23,548 nucleotides of DNA from Nephthysia sp036513515 (GTDB taxonomy: Bacteria; Chloroflexota; Dormibacteria; Dormibacterales; Dormibacteraceae): NCBI GenBank assembly GCA_036513515.1, contig DATBYW010000135.1, forward strand, positions 1-23,548, written 5' to 3'. Position 1 is the stretch's first letter. Every line of letters starts with the position of its first letter. Below, piece after piece: positions 7,869-15,747 of this stretch. The notes beneath the pieces were generated by a model, which saw only the letters and a program-made list of their open reading frames with translations, ran no database searches and was not told the DNA's origin. The translations under genes and the position numbers were made by a program.

Positions 7869-10753
7869 GCCGGGACCTTGACCCGGCGCCGTTTGGGAGG
7901 CGCCTGTCTCCGCTCCCCTCCAGACCGGAGGGAGCCTTCGAGGACGGGCCGCAGGTAGCGCCCGGTATGGGACTCCGGCTCCCGCGCCACCTGCTCCGGG
8001 GTACCGAGCGCGACCACCTCGCCGCCGCGGTCGCCACCCTCGGGACCCAGGTCGATCAGCCAGTCGGCGGTCTTGAGGACGTCGAGGTTGTGCTCGATCA
8101 CGATGACTGTATTGCCGTGGTCCACCAGCCTGTGCAGAACGTTGAGCAGGCGCTCCACGTCGAAGTAGTGCAGCCCGGTGGTCGGCTCGTCCAGGACGTA
8201 GATCGTCTTCCCGGTGTCCCTCCGGGAGAGCTCGGTCGAGAGCTTCACCCGCTGCGCCTCGCCGCCCGAGAGCTGGGTGGCCGGCTGGCCCAACCGGATG
8301 TAGCCCAGACCGACGTCTCGCAGCGTCCGCAGCTTGTTCATGATCCGGGGCACGTTCTCGAAGACGGCGATCGCCTCGTCCACCGTCATGTCGAGGACCT
8401 CGGAGATGGAGTGGCCGCGGAACTTCACCTCCTGCACCTCCCGCGAGTAGCGCGTGCCGTGGCACACCTCGCAGGTCACGTAGACGTCGGGAAGGAACTG
8501 CATCTCGATCTGGATGATCCCGTCCCCCTGGCAGGCCTCACAGCGGCCCCCCTTGACGTTGAAGGAGAAGCGGCCTGGACCATAGCCGCGCACCTTCGCT
8601 TCCGGCATCGAGGCGAAGAGGTCGCGGATGTACGTGAACATGCCGGTGTAGGTGGCCGGGTTGGACCGCGGCGTCCGGCCGATCGGCGACTGGTCGATGT
8701 CGATCGTCTTGTCCACGTGCTGCAGGCCCTCTATGGCCCGATGGGGACCGGGCCTGTCCTTGGCCCGGTAGAAGTGCTGCGCCAGCTTGCGCGAGAGGAT
8801 GTCGCTGACCAGGGAGGACTTGCCTGAGCCGCTCACGCCGGACACCGCCACGAAGCAGCCGAGCGGGATCTCGACATCGATGTTCTTCAGGTTGTTGGCC
8901 GACGCCCCGCGGATGACGAGGCGCTTGCCGTTGCCCTTGCGGCGAGAGCTCGGAACCGGCACCCCCCGGTCGCCGCGCAGATAGGCGGCGGTCAGCGAGT
9001 GCTCGTCGGCGATCACCTCGGCCACCGGGCCCGCCGCCACGATCCGGCCGCCGCTCTCGCCGGCGCCGGGGCCGATGTCGACCATGTAATCCGCCGAGCG
9101 GATCGTGTCCTCGTCGTGCTCCACGACGATCAGCGTGTTGCCCAGGTCGCGCAGCCGCACCAGGGTGTCGATCAACCGCCGGTTGTCGCGCTGGTGAAGG
9201 CCGATCGACGGCTCGTCCAGGATGTAGAGGACGCCCATCAGCTTGGAGCCGATCTGCGTGGCCAGCCTGATCCGCTGCGACTCTCCGCCGGAGAGCGTCG
9301 TCGCCGACCGCTCCAGGGTCAGGTAGTCGAGACCGACGTCGATCATGAAGCGAAGCCGCTCCCGGATCTCCTTCAGGATGCCGCGGGCGATGATCTGCTC
9401 CCTCTCCGTCAGCTCCAGTCCGGAGAAGAAAGCGTCCGCCTGGGTAACCGAGAGTCGGGTCACCTCGGCGATGTTCCGGCCCACCACGGTGACCGCGAGC
9501 GATTCCGGCTTCAGCCGGCTGCCGCCGCAGGCGGGGCAGGGCCGGTCCGACATGTACTTCTCCAGCTCCGCCTTCAGGAAGTCGGACTCGGTCTCGTCGT
9601 AGCGACGCTGGACATTGGCCAGGACGCCCTCGAAAGCGGCCTCGTAGTGGCGCCGCTGCCCGTACTGGTTGCGGTACCTGAAGCGGATCTTGCGTGAGCC
9701 GGTGCCGTTCAGCAGCAAGTCTCGCTGCTTCTGAGGGAGCTTGGAGACCGGCACCTCCATGTCGATTCCGGCCGAGTCGCTGATCGCCTCCAGCATCTCC
9801 GGATAGAAGAACTGGGAACGGCTCCAGGGCGCGATCGCTCCCTGGCTCAGAGACAGCGAAGGGTCCGGGATCACCAGCTCGGGGTCGGCGACCAGCTGCC
9901 AGCCCAGGCCCGTGCAGGTGGGGCAGGCTCCGTGGGGTGTGTTGAAGGAGAAGTTGCGCGGCTCTGGCTCGGGCACGCTGACGCCGTCGTAGGGACAGGC
10001 GTAGTCCTGCGACATGCTGATCTCTTCACCGCCGTCGGCCGGCACGATGAGGACCGAGCCCTGCCCCAGCTTGGAGGCGATCTCCAGCGAATCGACCAGC
10101 CGCATCCGCTGCTCGGGACCGACCACCAGGCGGTCGACCACGACCTCGATGTCGTGCTGCTTGTACCGCTCGATAGGAACCTTCTCGCCAAGCTCGTACA
10201 TCTGGCCGTCGACCCTGACCCTGGAGAAGCCCTGCTTGCGGATGTCCTCGAGCAGCCGCTCGTACTCGCCCTTGCGGCCTTTCACGACGGGGCCCAGGAT
10301 CAGCAGGCGAGTGCCCGCCGGCATCCGCTCCACCTGGTCGGCCATCTGCTCGACCGTCTGCTTCTGAATCTCACGCCCACAGACCGGGCAGTGCGGGTGG
10401 CCGACGCGGGCGAAGAGGAGGCGCAGATAGTCGTAGACCTCCGTCACTGTGCCGACCGTGGAGCGCGGGTTCCGGGAGGTGCCCTTCTGGTCGATGGAGA
10501 TCGCCGGCGAAAGGCCGTCGATGGCGTCCACGTCAGGCTTCTCCATCTGGCCCAGGAACTGCCGCGCGTAGGAGGAGAGTGACTCCACGTAGCGGCGCTG
10601 GCCCTCGGCGTAGATCGTGTCGAAGGCGAGCGAGGACTTGCCCGAGCCCGAGAGCCCGGTGAACACGACGATCCGGTCACGCGGAATGGAGAGCGTGACG
10701 TCCTTCAGGTTGTGCTCGCGGGCACCTCTGATGGTTATCTGGTCGATCGGCAC
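7865..10753 (-). CDS. uvrA: Excinuclease ABC subunit A
   Basis: UvrA is the dimeric ABC-type ATPase that finds DNA lesions and hands them to UvrB. The 962-residue length is standard. The first Walker A is GLSGSGKS (33-40), with signature TLSGGESQR. The second Walker A is GVSGSGKSS, with signature QLSGGEAQR and Walker B ILDEPTTGLH. The DNA-binding zinc module has GRCEACQGDG and CEVCHGTRY, giving four Cys. The other zinc module reads CPYDG ... GACPTCTGLG, so the second Cys of the first pair is Asp. The start is GTG (10751-10753), 15 bases after the upstream thioesterase stop. No Shine-Dalgarno site is obvious, so translation may depend on the upstream cistron. It is followed by the M32 gene with ATGA overlap. 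Confidence 0.97.
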   Translation of the reverse strand: MPIDQITIRGAREHNLKDVTLSIPRDRIVVFTGLSGSGKSSLAFDTIYAEGQRRYVESLSSYARQFLGQMEKPDVDAIDGLSPAISIDQKGTSRNPRSTVGTVTEVYDYLRLLFARVGHPHCPVCGREIQKQTVEQMADQVERMPAGTRLLILGPVVKGRKGEYERLLEDIRKQGFSRVRVDGQMYELGEKVPIERYKQHDIEVVVDRLVVGPEQRMRLVDSLEIASKLGQGSVLIVPADGGEEISMSQDYACPYDGVSVPEPEPRNFSFNTPHGACPTCTGLGWQLVADPELVIPDPSLSLSQGAIAPWSRSQFFYPEMLEAISDSAGIDMEVPVSKLPQKQRDLLLNGTGSRKIRFRYRNQYGQRRHYEAAFEGVLANVQRRYDETESDFLKAELEKYMSDRPCPACGGSRLKPESLAVTVVGRNIAEVTRLSVTQADAFFSGLELTEREQIIARGILKEIRERLRFMIDVGLDYLTLERSATTLSGGESQRIRLATQIGSKLMGVLYILDEPSIGLHQRDNRRLIDTLVRLRDLGNTLIVVEHDEDTIRSADYMVDIGPGAGESGGRIVAAGPVAEVIADEHSLTAAYLRGDRGVPVPSSRRKGNGKRLVIRGASANNLKNIDVEIPLGCFVAVSGVSGSGKSSLVSDILSRKLAQHFYRAKDRPGPHRAIEGLQHVDKTIDIDQSPIGRTPRSNPATYTGMFTYIRDLFASMPEAKVRGYGPGRFSFNVKGGRCEACQGDGIIQIEMQFLPDVYVTCEVCHGTRYSREVQEVKFRGHSISEVLDMTVDEAIAVFENVPRIMNKLRTLRDVGLGYIRLGQPATQLSGGEAQRVKLSTELSRRDTGKTIYVLDEPTTGLHYFDVERLLNVLHRLVDHGNTVIVIEHNLDVLKTADWLIDLGPEGGDRGGEVVALGTPEQVAREPESHTGRYLRPVLEGSLRSGGERRQAPPKRRRVKVPA

Positions 10754-10768
10754 TTTCTTGGCGGTTCC

Positions 10769-11167
10769 CTAACTGTTCGCGGCCGGCAGGAAGATGATGA
10801 AGGTGGCGGTGGCGGTGGCCACGAGGCGGCCGTCCTGCCCCTCCACCCGGCACTCGGTGACACCGGTGCGCCGGCCGGAATGCAACACCCTGGCAACCGC
10901 CCGGAGGCGCTCTCCTATTCGGCCTGTCGAGATGAAATTCAACTTCAGGTCGAAGCTGTAGTGCTTTTCCCCCTCCGGCAGCACGCTGGCCAGGGCGCGG
11001 CCCATGGCGGAGTCGGCCAGCAGAGCCATAAAGCCACCGTGCAGCACGCCGGACCTGTTGGCCATCTCCTCCCTGGTCGGCATCTCCAGGACGGCCTCGC
11101 CCTGGGAGGAGATGGGGGCAGCCTCGATTCCGAGCCAGGCGGCGGTGGCGGATGCCTCAGCCGTCAT
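10769..11167 (-). CDS. PaaI-type hotdog thioesterase (second of a tandem pair)
   Basis: A 132-residue single hotdog-fold protein. The central helix region GVLHGGFMALLADSAMG (about residues 40-56) has the HGG motif and following acidic residue of the PaaI / 4-hydroxybenzoyl-CoA thioesterase family. It is followed by the expected antiparallel strands (YSFDLKLNFISTGRIG, LRAVARVLHSGRRTGV, LVATATATFI). Such enzymes hydrolyse acyl- or aryl-CoA thioesters as dimers or tetramers. The substrate cannot be predicted. The ATG overlaps the stop of the other thioesterase as ATGA, and uvrA follows 15 bp downstream. Confidence 0.85.
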   Translation of the reverse strand: MTAEASATAAWLGIEAAPISSQGEAVLEMPTREEMANRSGVLHGGFMALLADSAMGRALASVLPEGEKHYSFDLKLNFISTGRIGERLRAVARVLHSGRRTGVTECRVEGQDGRLVATATATFIIFLPAANS

Positions 11168-11607
11168 TCCGCTCTCCTCCCAGGGCGCTCCGTGGCCAGG
11201 CAGGTGGAAGAGGCTCGGGCCACCAACCGGCCCTCCTCGTCGAGCACGTCGGCCTCGCTGAAGAGGAGGGTGTTTCGCATCTCCACAACCCGGCCCACCG
11301 CCCGCAGCCGGCCGTCGGCCACGGGGCGCAAGAAGTTGATCTTGAGCTCGACCGTCGTGTTGGTCAGGCCGGACTCCTGCTCGGTCATCAGCGACATTCC
11401 CATCGCCGCGTCAGCGATCTGAGTGATGATGCCGCCCTGCACGATTCCGCCCTCGTGGCGGTGACCGGCGTGGACCTCGAGCTCGACCACCACTCGGCCC
11501 GGCTCCACCTCGGCGATACGCGCTCCGAGGGTCTCCCGCCAGCCCGCGCGGGGCCCTTCCCGGGCCATGCCGCGGCGCAGTGCTTCCAGGTTGGTCACAC
11601 CCTCCAT
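11164..11607 (-). CDS. PaaI-type hotdog thioesterase (first of a tandem pair)
   Basis: A 147-residue hotdog protein related in layout to its neighbour: an N-terminal lead, a strand (GRVVVELEV), the central helix VQGGIITQIADAAMGMS, then TTVELKINFLRPV, LRAVGRVVEMRNTLLFSEADV and LVARASSTCL. The catalytic-region motif is QGG instead of the usual HGG. A nearby His (HRHEGG) sits just before it, so activity is likely but the details may differ. It begins 44 bp after uvrB and overlaps the next thioesterase by ATGA. The pair probably arose by duplication or works as a hetero-oligomer (inference). Substrate unknown. Confidence 0.84.
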   Translation of the reverse strand: MEGVTNLEALRRGMAREGPRAGWRETLGARIAEVEPGRVVVELEVHAGHRHEGGIVQGGIITQIADAAMGMSLMTEQESGLTNTTVELKINFLRPVADGRLRAVGRVVEMRNTLLFSEADVLDEEGRLVARASSTCLATERPGRRAE

Positions 11608-11651
11608 TGTCGCGCCGGGGGCGGGACCACCCTCGGCGCCGAGCGCTGGTT

Positions 11652-13733
11652 TCAGGGACCGCGCCTGGTTCGCCGGTAGTTGCGGACCGTCCCGCTCTTG
11701 CGCGGGGGAGCGGCTGCGATGGCCAGCGCCACGTCGGCGTCGTCCTCGCCGGTGTCCTCGCCCGCCAACCGCTTGCGCATCGCGATGATCCGATCGCGCA
11801 CCCTGGCCGCGTCCTCGAAGGCCAGCTCGCGCGACAGCCTCCGCATCTCCTTCTCCAGGTCGCGAACGATGGCGAGCAGGTCCTCGCGGGGCAGCCCCGC
11901 GCCCGCCATGAGCTCCACCGCGTCCGCCTGGACGTCCTTCTCCTGGATCTCCAGCGAATAGACCGCCTTGCGCACGCTCTCCGGCGTGATGCCGTGCTCA
12001 AGGTTGTAGGCGACCTGCCGGCTCCGCCTGCGCTCGGTCTCGCCGATCGCCTCCCGCATGGAGTCGGTGATCTTGTCCGCGTACATGATCACCCGGCCCT
12101 CCACGTTCCGGGCCGCGCGGCCGATGATCTGGATGAACGAGCGATACGCGCGCAGGTAGCCCTCCTTGTCGGCGTCGAGGATGGCGATGAAAGCCACCTC
12201 GGGCAGGTCGAGGCCCTCGCGGAGCAGGTTGATCCCCACCAGCACGTCAAATGTGCCAAGCCTGAGATCGCGGAGGATCTCGATCCTCTCCATCGCGTCC
12301 AGGTCCGAGTGGATGTAGCGGACACGCAGGCCGAACTCCTTCAGGTAGTCGGTCAGGTCCTCCGCGAAGCGCTTGGTCAGCGTGGTGACCAGCGAGCGCT
12401 GGCCGCGCTCGATCCGCTTCTTCAGCTCCACGACCAGGTCGTCCACCTGGCCCTCGGTGGGGCGCACCTCCACCTCGGGGTCGACCAGGCCGGTGGGACG
12501 GACGACCATCTCGACCACGCGCTGCGCTTTCTCCATCTCGTAGGGCCCCGGGGTGGCCGAGACGTAGACCAGCTGGCCAACCCGCTCCTCCCACTCTTCG
12601 AAGCTGAGCGGCCGGTTGTCGAACGCGCTCGGCAGCCGGAAGCCGTACTCCACCAGCGCCGCCTTGCGGGATCGGTCGCCCCCCAGCATCCCGCCCACCT
12701 GCGGAATCGCGACGTGCGACTCGTCGACGAAGACGACGGCGTCGTTGGGGAGGAAGTCGAGGAGCGTGAAGGGCGCCTCGCCAGGCTGCCGGCGCGTCAG
12801 GTGACGGGAGTAGTTCTCGACGCCGGCGCAGGTCCCGGTCTCGCGCAGCATCTCCAGGTCGAACATCGTCCGCTGCCGCAGGCGCTGCGCCTCCAGCAGC
12901 CGGCCGTGCTCCTCGAACCAGCCGACTCGCTCCTCGAGCTCCGCCTCGATGTCCCGGATCGCCAGCTCCAGCTTCCCCCGCGGGGTGACGTAGTGGCTGG
13001 CCGGAAAGATCTTCAGCTCTTCGCGGCTGCCCAGGATCTCGCCGGTCACACTGTCGAGCTCCTGGATCCGGTCGATCTCGTCTCCGAAGAACTCCACCCG
13101 GTAGACCTTCTCCTCGCTGGCGGGGACGATGTCCACGACGTCGCCCCGGACCCGGAAGCGCAGCCGCCCGAGGTCGTAGTCGTTGCGCTCGTAGAGCATC
13201 TCGGTCAGCTTGCGGAGGAAGATCTCCCGGCGGATCGACTGACCCCGGCTGATGTCCAGGGACTCGCCCATGTAGTCCTCCACCGAGCCGATGCCGTAGA
13301 TGCAGCTGACGCTGGCCACCACGATGACGTCGCGCCGGGTGAGGAGGGAGGCCGTCGCCCGGTGGCGAAGCCGGTCGATCTCGTCGTTGCGGCTGGAGTC
13401 TTTTTCGATGTACGTGTCGCTGCGGGCGATGTACGCCTCCGGCTGGTAGTAGTCGTAGTAGGAGACGAAATACTCGACAGCGTTGCGCGGAAAGAGGCGC
13501 CGGAACTCGGCCGCGAGCTGCGCCGCGAGGGTCTTGTTGGGACTCAGCACAAGCACCGGCCGCCCCAGCTCCTGGAGCGCCCAGCCCATGACATTGGTCT
13601 TGCCGCTGCCGGTCACGCCCATGAGCACCTGCTCGCGGAGGCCGGACCGAACCCCCTCGACGAGCTGCGAGATAGCCTCGGGCTGGTCTCCTTTGGGCTC
13701 GAAGGGCGCGTCGATCTGGAAGGGCGTGGCCAT
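11652..13733 (-). CDS. uvrB: Excinuclease ABC subunit B
   Basis: UvrB is the helicase-like damage verifier that receives DNA from UvrA and recruits UvrC. From ATG 13731-13733 the protein is 693 residues, normal length. It begins with FQIDAPFEPKGDQPEAI, typical of the family. Walker A is GVTGSGKT (39-46). The beta-hairpin region reads YYDYYQPEAYI. Helicase motifs include VFVDESHV and QIIGRAARN. The C-terminal UVR domain that contacts UvrC is VRDLEKEMRRLSRELAFEDA. The frame stays open upstream to 13913, but the extra residues lie in the preceding gene and are not conserved. An AGGA sits 2 bases before the ATG. A LexA-type palindrome and a TAGAAT -10-like box lie immediately upstream. Confidence 0.97.
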   Translation of the reverse strand: MATPFQIDAPFEPKGDQPEAISQLVEGVRSGLREQVLMGVTGSGKTNVMGWALQELGRPVLVLSPNKTLAAQLAAEFRRLFPRNAVEYFVSYYDYYQPEAYIARSDTYIEKDSSRNDEIDRLRHRATASLLTRRDVIVVASVSCIYGIGSVEDYMGESLDISRGQSIRREIFLRKLTEMLYERNDYDLGRLRFRVRGDVVDIVPASEEKVYRVEFFGDEIDRIQELDSVTGEILGSREELKIFPASHYVTPRGKLELAIRDIEAELEERVGWFEEHGRLLEAQRLRQRTMFDLEMLRETGTCAGVENYSRHLTRRQPGEAPFTLLDFLPNDAVVFVDESHVAIPQVGGMLGGDRSRKAALVEYGFRLPSAFDNRPLSFEEWEERVGQLVYVSATPGPYEMEKAQRVVEMVVRPTGLVDPEVEVRPTEGQVDDLVVELKKRIERGQRSLVTTLTKRFAEDLTDYLKEFGLRVRYIHSDLDAMERIEILRDLRLGTFDVLVGINLLREGLDLPEVAFIAILDADKEGYLRAYRSFIQIIGRAARNVEGRVIMYADKITDSMREAIGETERRRSRQVAYNLEHGITPESVRKAVYSLEIQEKDVQADAVELMAGAGLPREDLLAIVRDLEKEMRRLSRELAFEDAARVRDRIIAMRKRLAGEDTGEDDADVALAIAAAPPRKSGTVRNYRRTRRGP

Positions 13734-13746
13734 GGTCCTGCGCCCG

Positions 13747-13752
13747 ATTCTA
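13747..13752 (-). promoter_or_regulatory. Candidate -10 element for uvrB
   Basis: On the minus strand TAGAAT lies 13 bases upstream of the uvrB ATG, one of the few TANNNT sequences in this GC-rich region. A start site about 7 bases on would give a leader of only a few bases. The -35 match (AACAAC or GAACAA at 17-18 bp) is poor. The LexA-like palindrome would lie in the spacer, a common operator position. Confidence 0.45.
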
Positions 13753-14436
13753 ACCCGAACGATTGTTCGGTTGTTCCCCTTCCGGGTCCCCGGCGAGAAC
13801 GTCGAGCTGGGCGAAACGACCATCGTTTCTGCGCTCTCCGGGCCGCCACGCCAGCGGCCGGCGGAAGGGCGGCCCGGCGAAGGCGAACGAGTGGTACTCT
13901 CCGTTCTCGCCACAGGCGTCCACGCCGGTAGCCGCCAGGTCGCTGACGAACTCCTGGTCGATCACGCGGCCCAGCCAGCCCTCGTCCAGCCTCTCCAGCT
14001 CGACGCAGGTGACGACAGCCCGGCCGCCACCGGCGACGAACTCCTGCAGGAGGCCGGCCGGCGACTCGGCCCAGAGCGGCTCCACGTGCTCGAGGCCCGC
14101 CGCCACCACCCGTTCCTCGTACCAGGCGCGCACGTCGGCCAGGTGGATGTCGCCCAACACCACGCCGCGGAAGTCCTCGGCGGCCAGGTTGCCCAGCTCC
14201 CTGCGCAGCTCCTGGTCCATCTCCTCCCAGGTCGTACCCACGCTCGTCAGCTCGATGCCGAGAGCGTCGGCCTGGGCCCGGAGCAGCTCCACCCGCGTGG
14301 CGTGGAAGCGGACTCGCCCGGTCGCGGCGTCGTGGAAGTTGAGCAGCCTGCGCACCTCCAGGCCAGCGAGAAGAGAACGCCGCAGCGCCAGCGAGGAGTC
14401 CTTGCCGCCTGACCAGAGCAGCGCGTAGCCGCTCAA
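13750..14436 (-). CDS. Dph6/COG2102-type ATP pyrophosphatase
   Basis: A 228-residue N-type ATP pyrophosphatase related to diphthine-ammonia ligase (Dph6). The PP-loop is SGGKDSS (about 9-15), the GDIHLADVRAWYEE segment matches the conserved middle of the family, and the hallmark GENGEYHSF lies near residues 176-184. In archaea and eukaryotes the enzyme amidates diphthine on elongation factor 2. Bacteria lack diphthamide, so the bacterial substrate is unknown; the fold predicts adenylation followed by amidation or thiolation. The start is TTG (14434-14436), overlapping the moeA stop as TTGA. The last codons carry the uvrB SOS operator, and the stop TAG (13750-13752) lies 16 bp before the uvrB ATG. 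Confidence 0.83.
   Translation of the reverse strand: MSGYALLWSGGKDSSLALRRSLLAGLEVRRLLNFHDAATGRVRFHATRVELLRAQADALGIELTSVGTTWEEMDQELRRELGNLAAEDFRGVVLGDIHLADVRAWYEERVVAAGLEHVEPLWAESPAGLLQEFVAGGGRAVVTCVELERLDEGWLGRVIDQEFVSDLAATGVDACGENGEYHSFAFAGPPFRRPLAWRPGERRNDGRFAQLDVLAGDPEGEQPNNRSG
13755..13770. promoter_or_regulatory. LexA (SOS box) operator upstream of uvrB
   Basis: CCGAACGATTGTTCGG is a palindrome with perfect 6-base arms and a 4-base centre. It matches the GAAC-N4-GTTC core of LexA sites known in Bacillus, Mycobacterium and relatives. Its nearest base is 21 bp from the uvrB start codon, and uvrB is a classical SOS gene. The site is embedded in the final codons (Pro-Asn-Asn-Arg-Ser-Gly) of the preceding gene. 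The gene for LexA itself is not in the window. Confidence 0.8.
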
Positions 14437-15650
14437 GCAGGCAGCGAGAGGATCAGAGCCTCGACCAGGGTGCCGGCGGGTATCCCGTCGTCGCCGGCCG
14501 GCACCCGGACCAGCGCGTTGGCGCCGGCGAGAGAGGCCAGTCGCGAAGAGGACTGCGAACCCGTGGAGCGTGCCACCAGGTCGGCCCCCTCCCGGCTCAG
14601 CGTCACGCGCTGATACTCCGTCCGATCGCCTGGGGCCCGCGCGTCGTAGCCAAGCCGGACCGGAAGCGCCGGCCTCTGCAGCGCCGCGTAGCCCTGCATC
14701 CTGCGCAGTGCCGGCCGCACGAAGACCTCGAACGTGATCAGTGAGGAGACCGGGAAGCCAGGCAGCCCGAAGGCGACGCGACCTTCGGGCAGCGTGGCGA
14801 AGGTGAAGGGCTTGCCGGGCTTGAGCTTGACCCGCCCCACGTGGACCTGGCCCAGCGACTCCAGCAGCGGCTTGACCAGGTCATGCGTCCCCACCGACAC
14901 CCCACCAGAGGTGACCAGCGCATCGTGGGCCGCCAGCGCCTGCAGAACCAGCTCGCGCAGCGGTCCGGGCTGGTCCGGCGCGACCCCGAGCAGCGTCACC
15001 TCAGCTCCGGCCTCATTCAGCGCCGCGAGCAGGGCCCAGCGGTTGGAGTCCACGATCTGGCCCGGCCCCGGCTCCTCCCCCACCTCTACCAGCTCATCGC
15101 CGGTGGACATCAGGGCGACCCGCGGCCGCCGGTGCACGCGCAGCCGGGGCCGGCCGACCGCCGCCGCGAGGCCGAGCTCGGCCGCCCCCAGGGGCAGACC
15201 CCGGCGAATCACCAGGTCGCCCGGGCGGAGATCGTCTCCGGGTTTGTGGAAGTTGCGGCCGGCGGGAAAGCCGGGCGGCGCGGCTACCCAGCCGTCACCC
15301 CTTTCGACCTCCTCAACCATCACCACGGTGTCGGCACCGGCCGGGACTACGCCTCCCGTCAGCACCGTCGCAGCCGAGGCGGGCGGCAGCTCGCCCTGAA
15401 AGGGGCGGCCGGCGGCCGACTCGCCCACCAGTGGAAGCCGGCTGCCGGCGTCCGCGGCCCGGATCGCGTACCCGTCGACCGCGCTGGAGCGAAAGGGCGG
15501 CAGCGGCGATGAAGCCACCAGGTCGTCCACCAGCACCCGGCCGGCCGCCTCGGCCAGCGGGACGTCCTCCCCCGGCAGCACCCGGACCAGCTCCAGGACC
15601 CGCGACGCCGCCAGGCCGGCGTCGACCAGCGGGTAGGCGGACGCACGCAT
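14433..15650 (-). CDS. moeA: Molybdopterin molybdotransferase
   Basis: MoeA inserts molybdate into adenylated molybdopterin, the last common step of molybdenum cofactor synthesis. From ATG 15648-15650 the protein is 405 residues, the usual size. Diagnostic motifs are SAVDGYA (56-62), TGGVVPAGADTVVMVEE (98-114), STGDELVEVGEEPGPGQIVDSN, SGGVSVGTHDL and the substrate-site stretch KLKPGKPF followed by GLPGFPVSS. A GGTGAGAG stretch precedes the chosen ATG. The frame is open to 15728, but the extra residues are not family-like. It leads into the Dph6-type gene with a TTGA overlap. No other molybdenum-cofactor gene is visible. Confidence 0.94.
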   Translation of the reverse strand: MRASAYPLVDAGLAASRVLELVRVLPGEDVPLAEAAGRVLVDDLVASSPLPPFRSSAVDGYAIRAADAGSRLPLVGESAAGRPFQGELPPASAATVLTGGVVPAGADTVVMVEEVERGDGWVAAPPGFPAGRNFHKPGDDLRPGDLVIRRGLPLGAAELGLAAAVGRPRLRVHRRPRVALMSTGDELVEVGEEPGPGQIVDSNRWALLAALNEAGAEVTLLGVAPDQPGPLRELVLQALAAHDALVTSGGVSVGTHDLVKPLLESLGQVHVGRVKLKPGKPFTFATLPEGRVAFGLPGFPVSSLITFEVFVRPALRRMQGYAALQRPALPVRLGYDARAPGDRTEYQRVTLSREGADLVARSTGSQSSSRLASLAGANALVRVPAGDDGIPAGTLVEALILSLPA

Positions 15651-15669
15651 CAGGCTCTCACCACCTCGA

Positions 15670-15697
15670 AGCTTAGCCGCGACCGAACGGAGGCCAA
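15670..15697 (-). promoter_or_regulatory. Candidate promoter for moeA
   Basis: In the 97-bp gap between the ABC transporter stop and moeA, the minus strand reads TTGGCC (15697-15692), a 16-base spacer, then TAAGCT (15675-15670). This would start transcription about 12 bases upstream of the moeA ATG. It is the only gap of notable length in the minus-strand run from polA to the M32 gene. Match quality is moderate. Confidence 0.3.
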
Positions 15698-15747
15698 GCC
15701 GGCGAGAACCGGAGCCCGAGCACCACATCGGGCTTCAGCCGGAGACC

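Noticed and set aside
6316..8037. A 573-codon minus-strand frame overlapping the M32 peptidase and the end of uvrA
   Set aside because: Arg/Pro/Gly-rich translation typical of a shifted frame. The M32 frame in the same place has HETGH and all family motifs.
11580..13931. A 783-codon open frame on the plus strand opposite uvrB
   Set aside because: It has no family motifs and mirrors uvrB codons. Long antisense frames are expected at this GC content because stop codons are rare.
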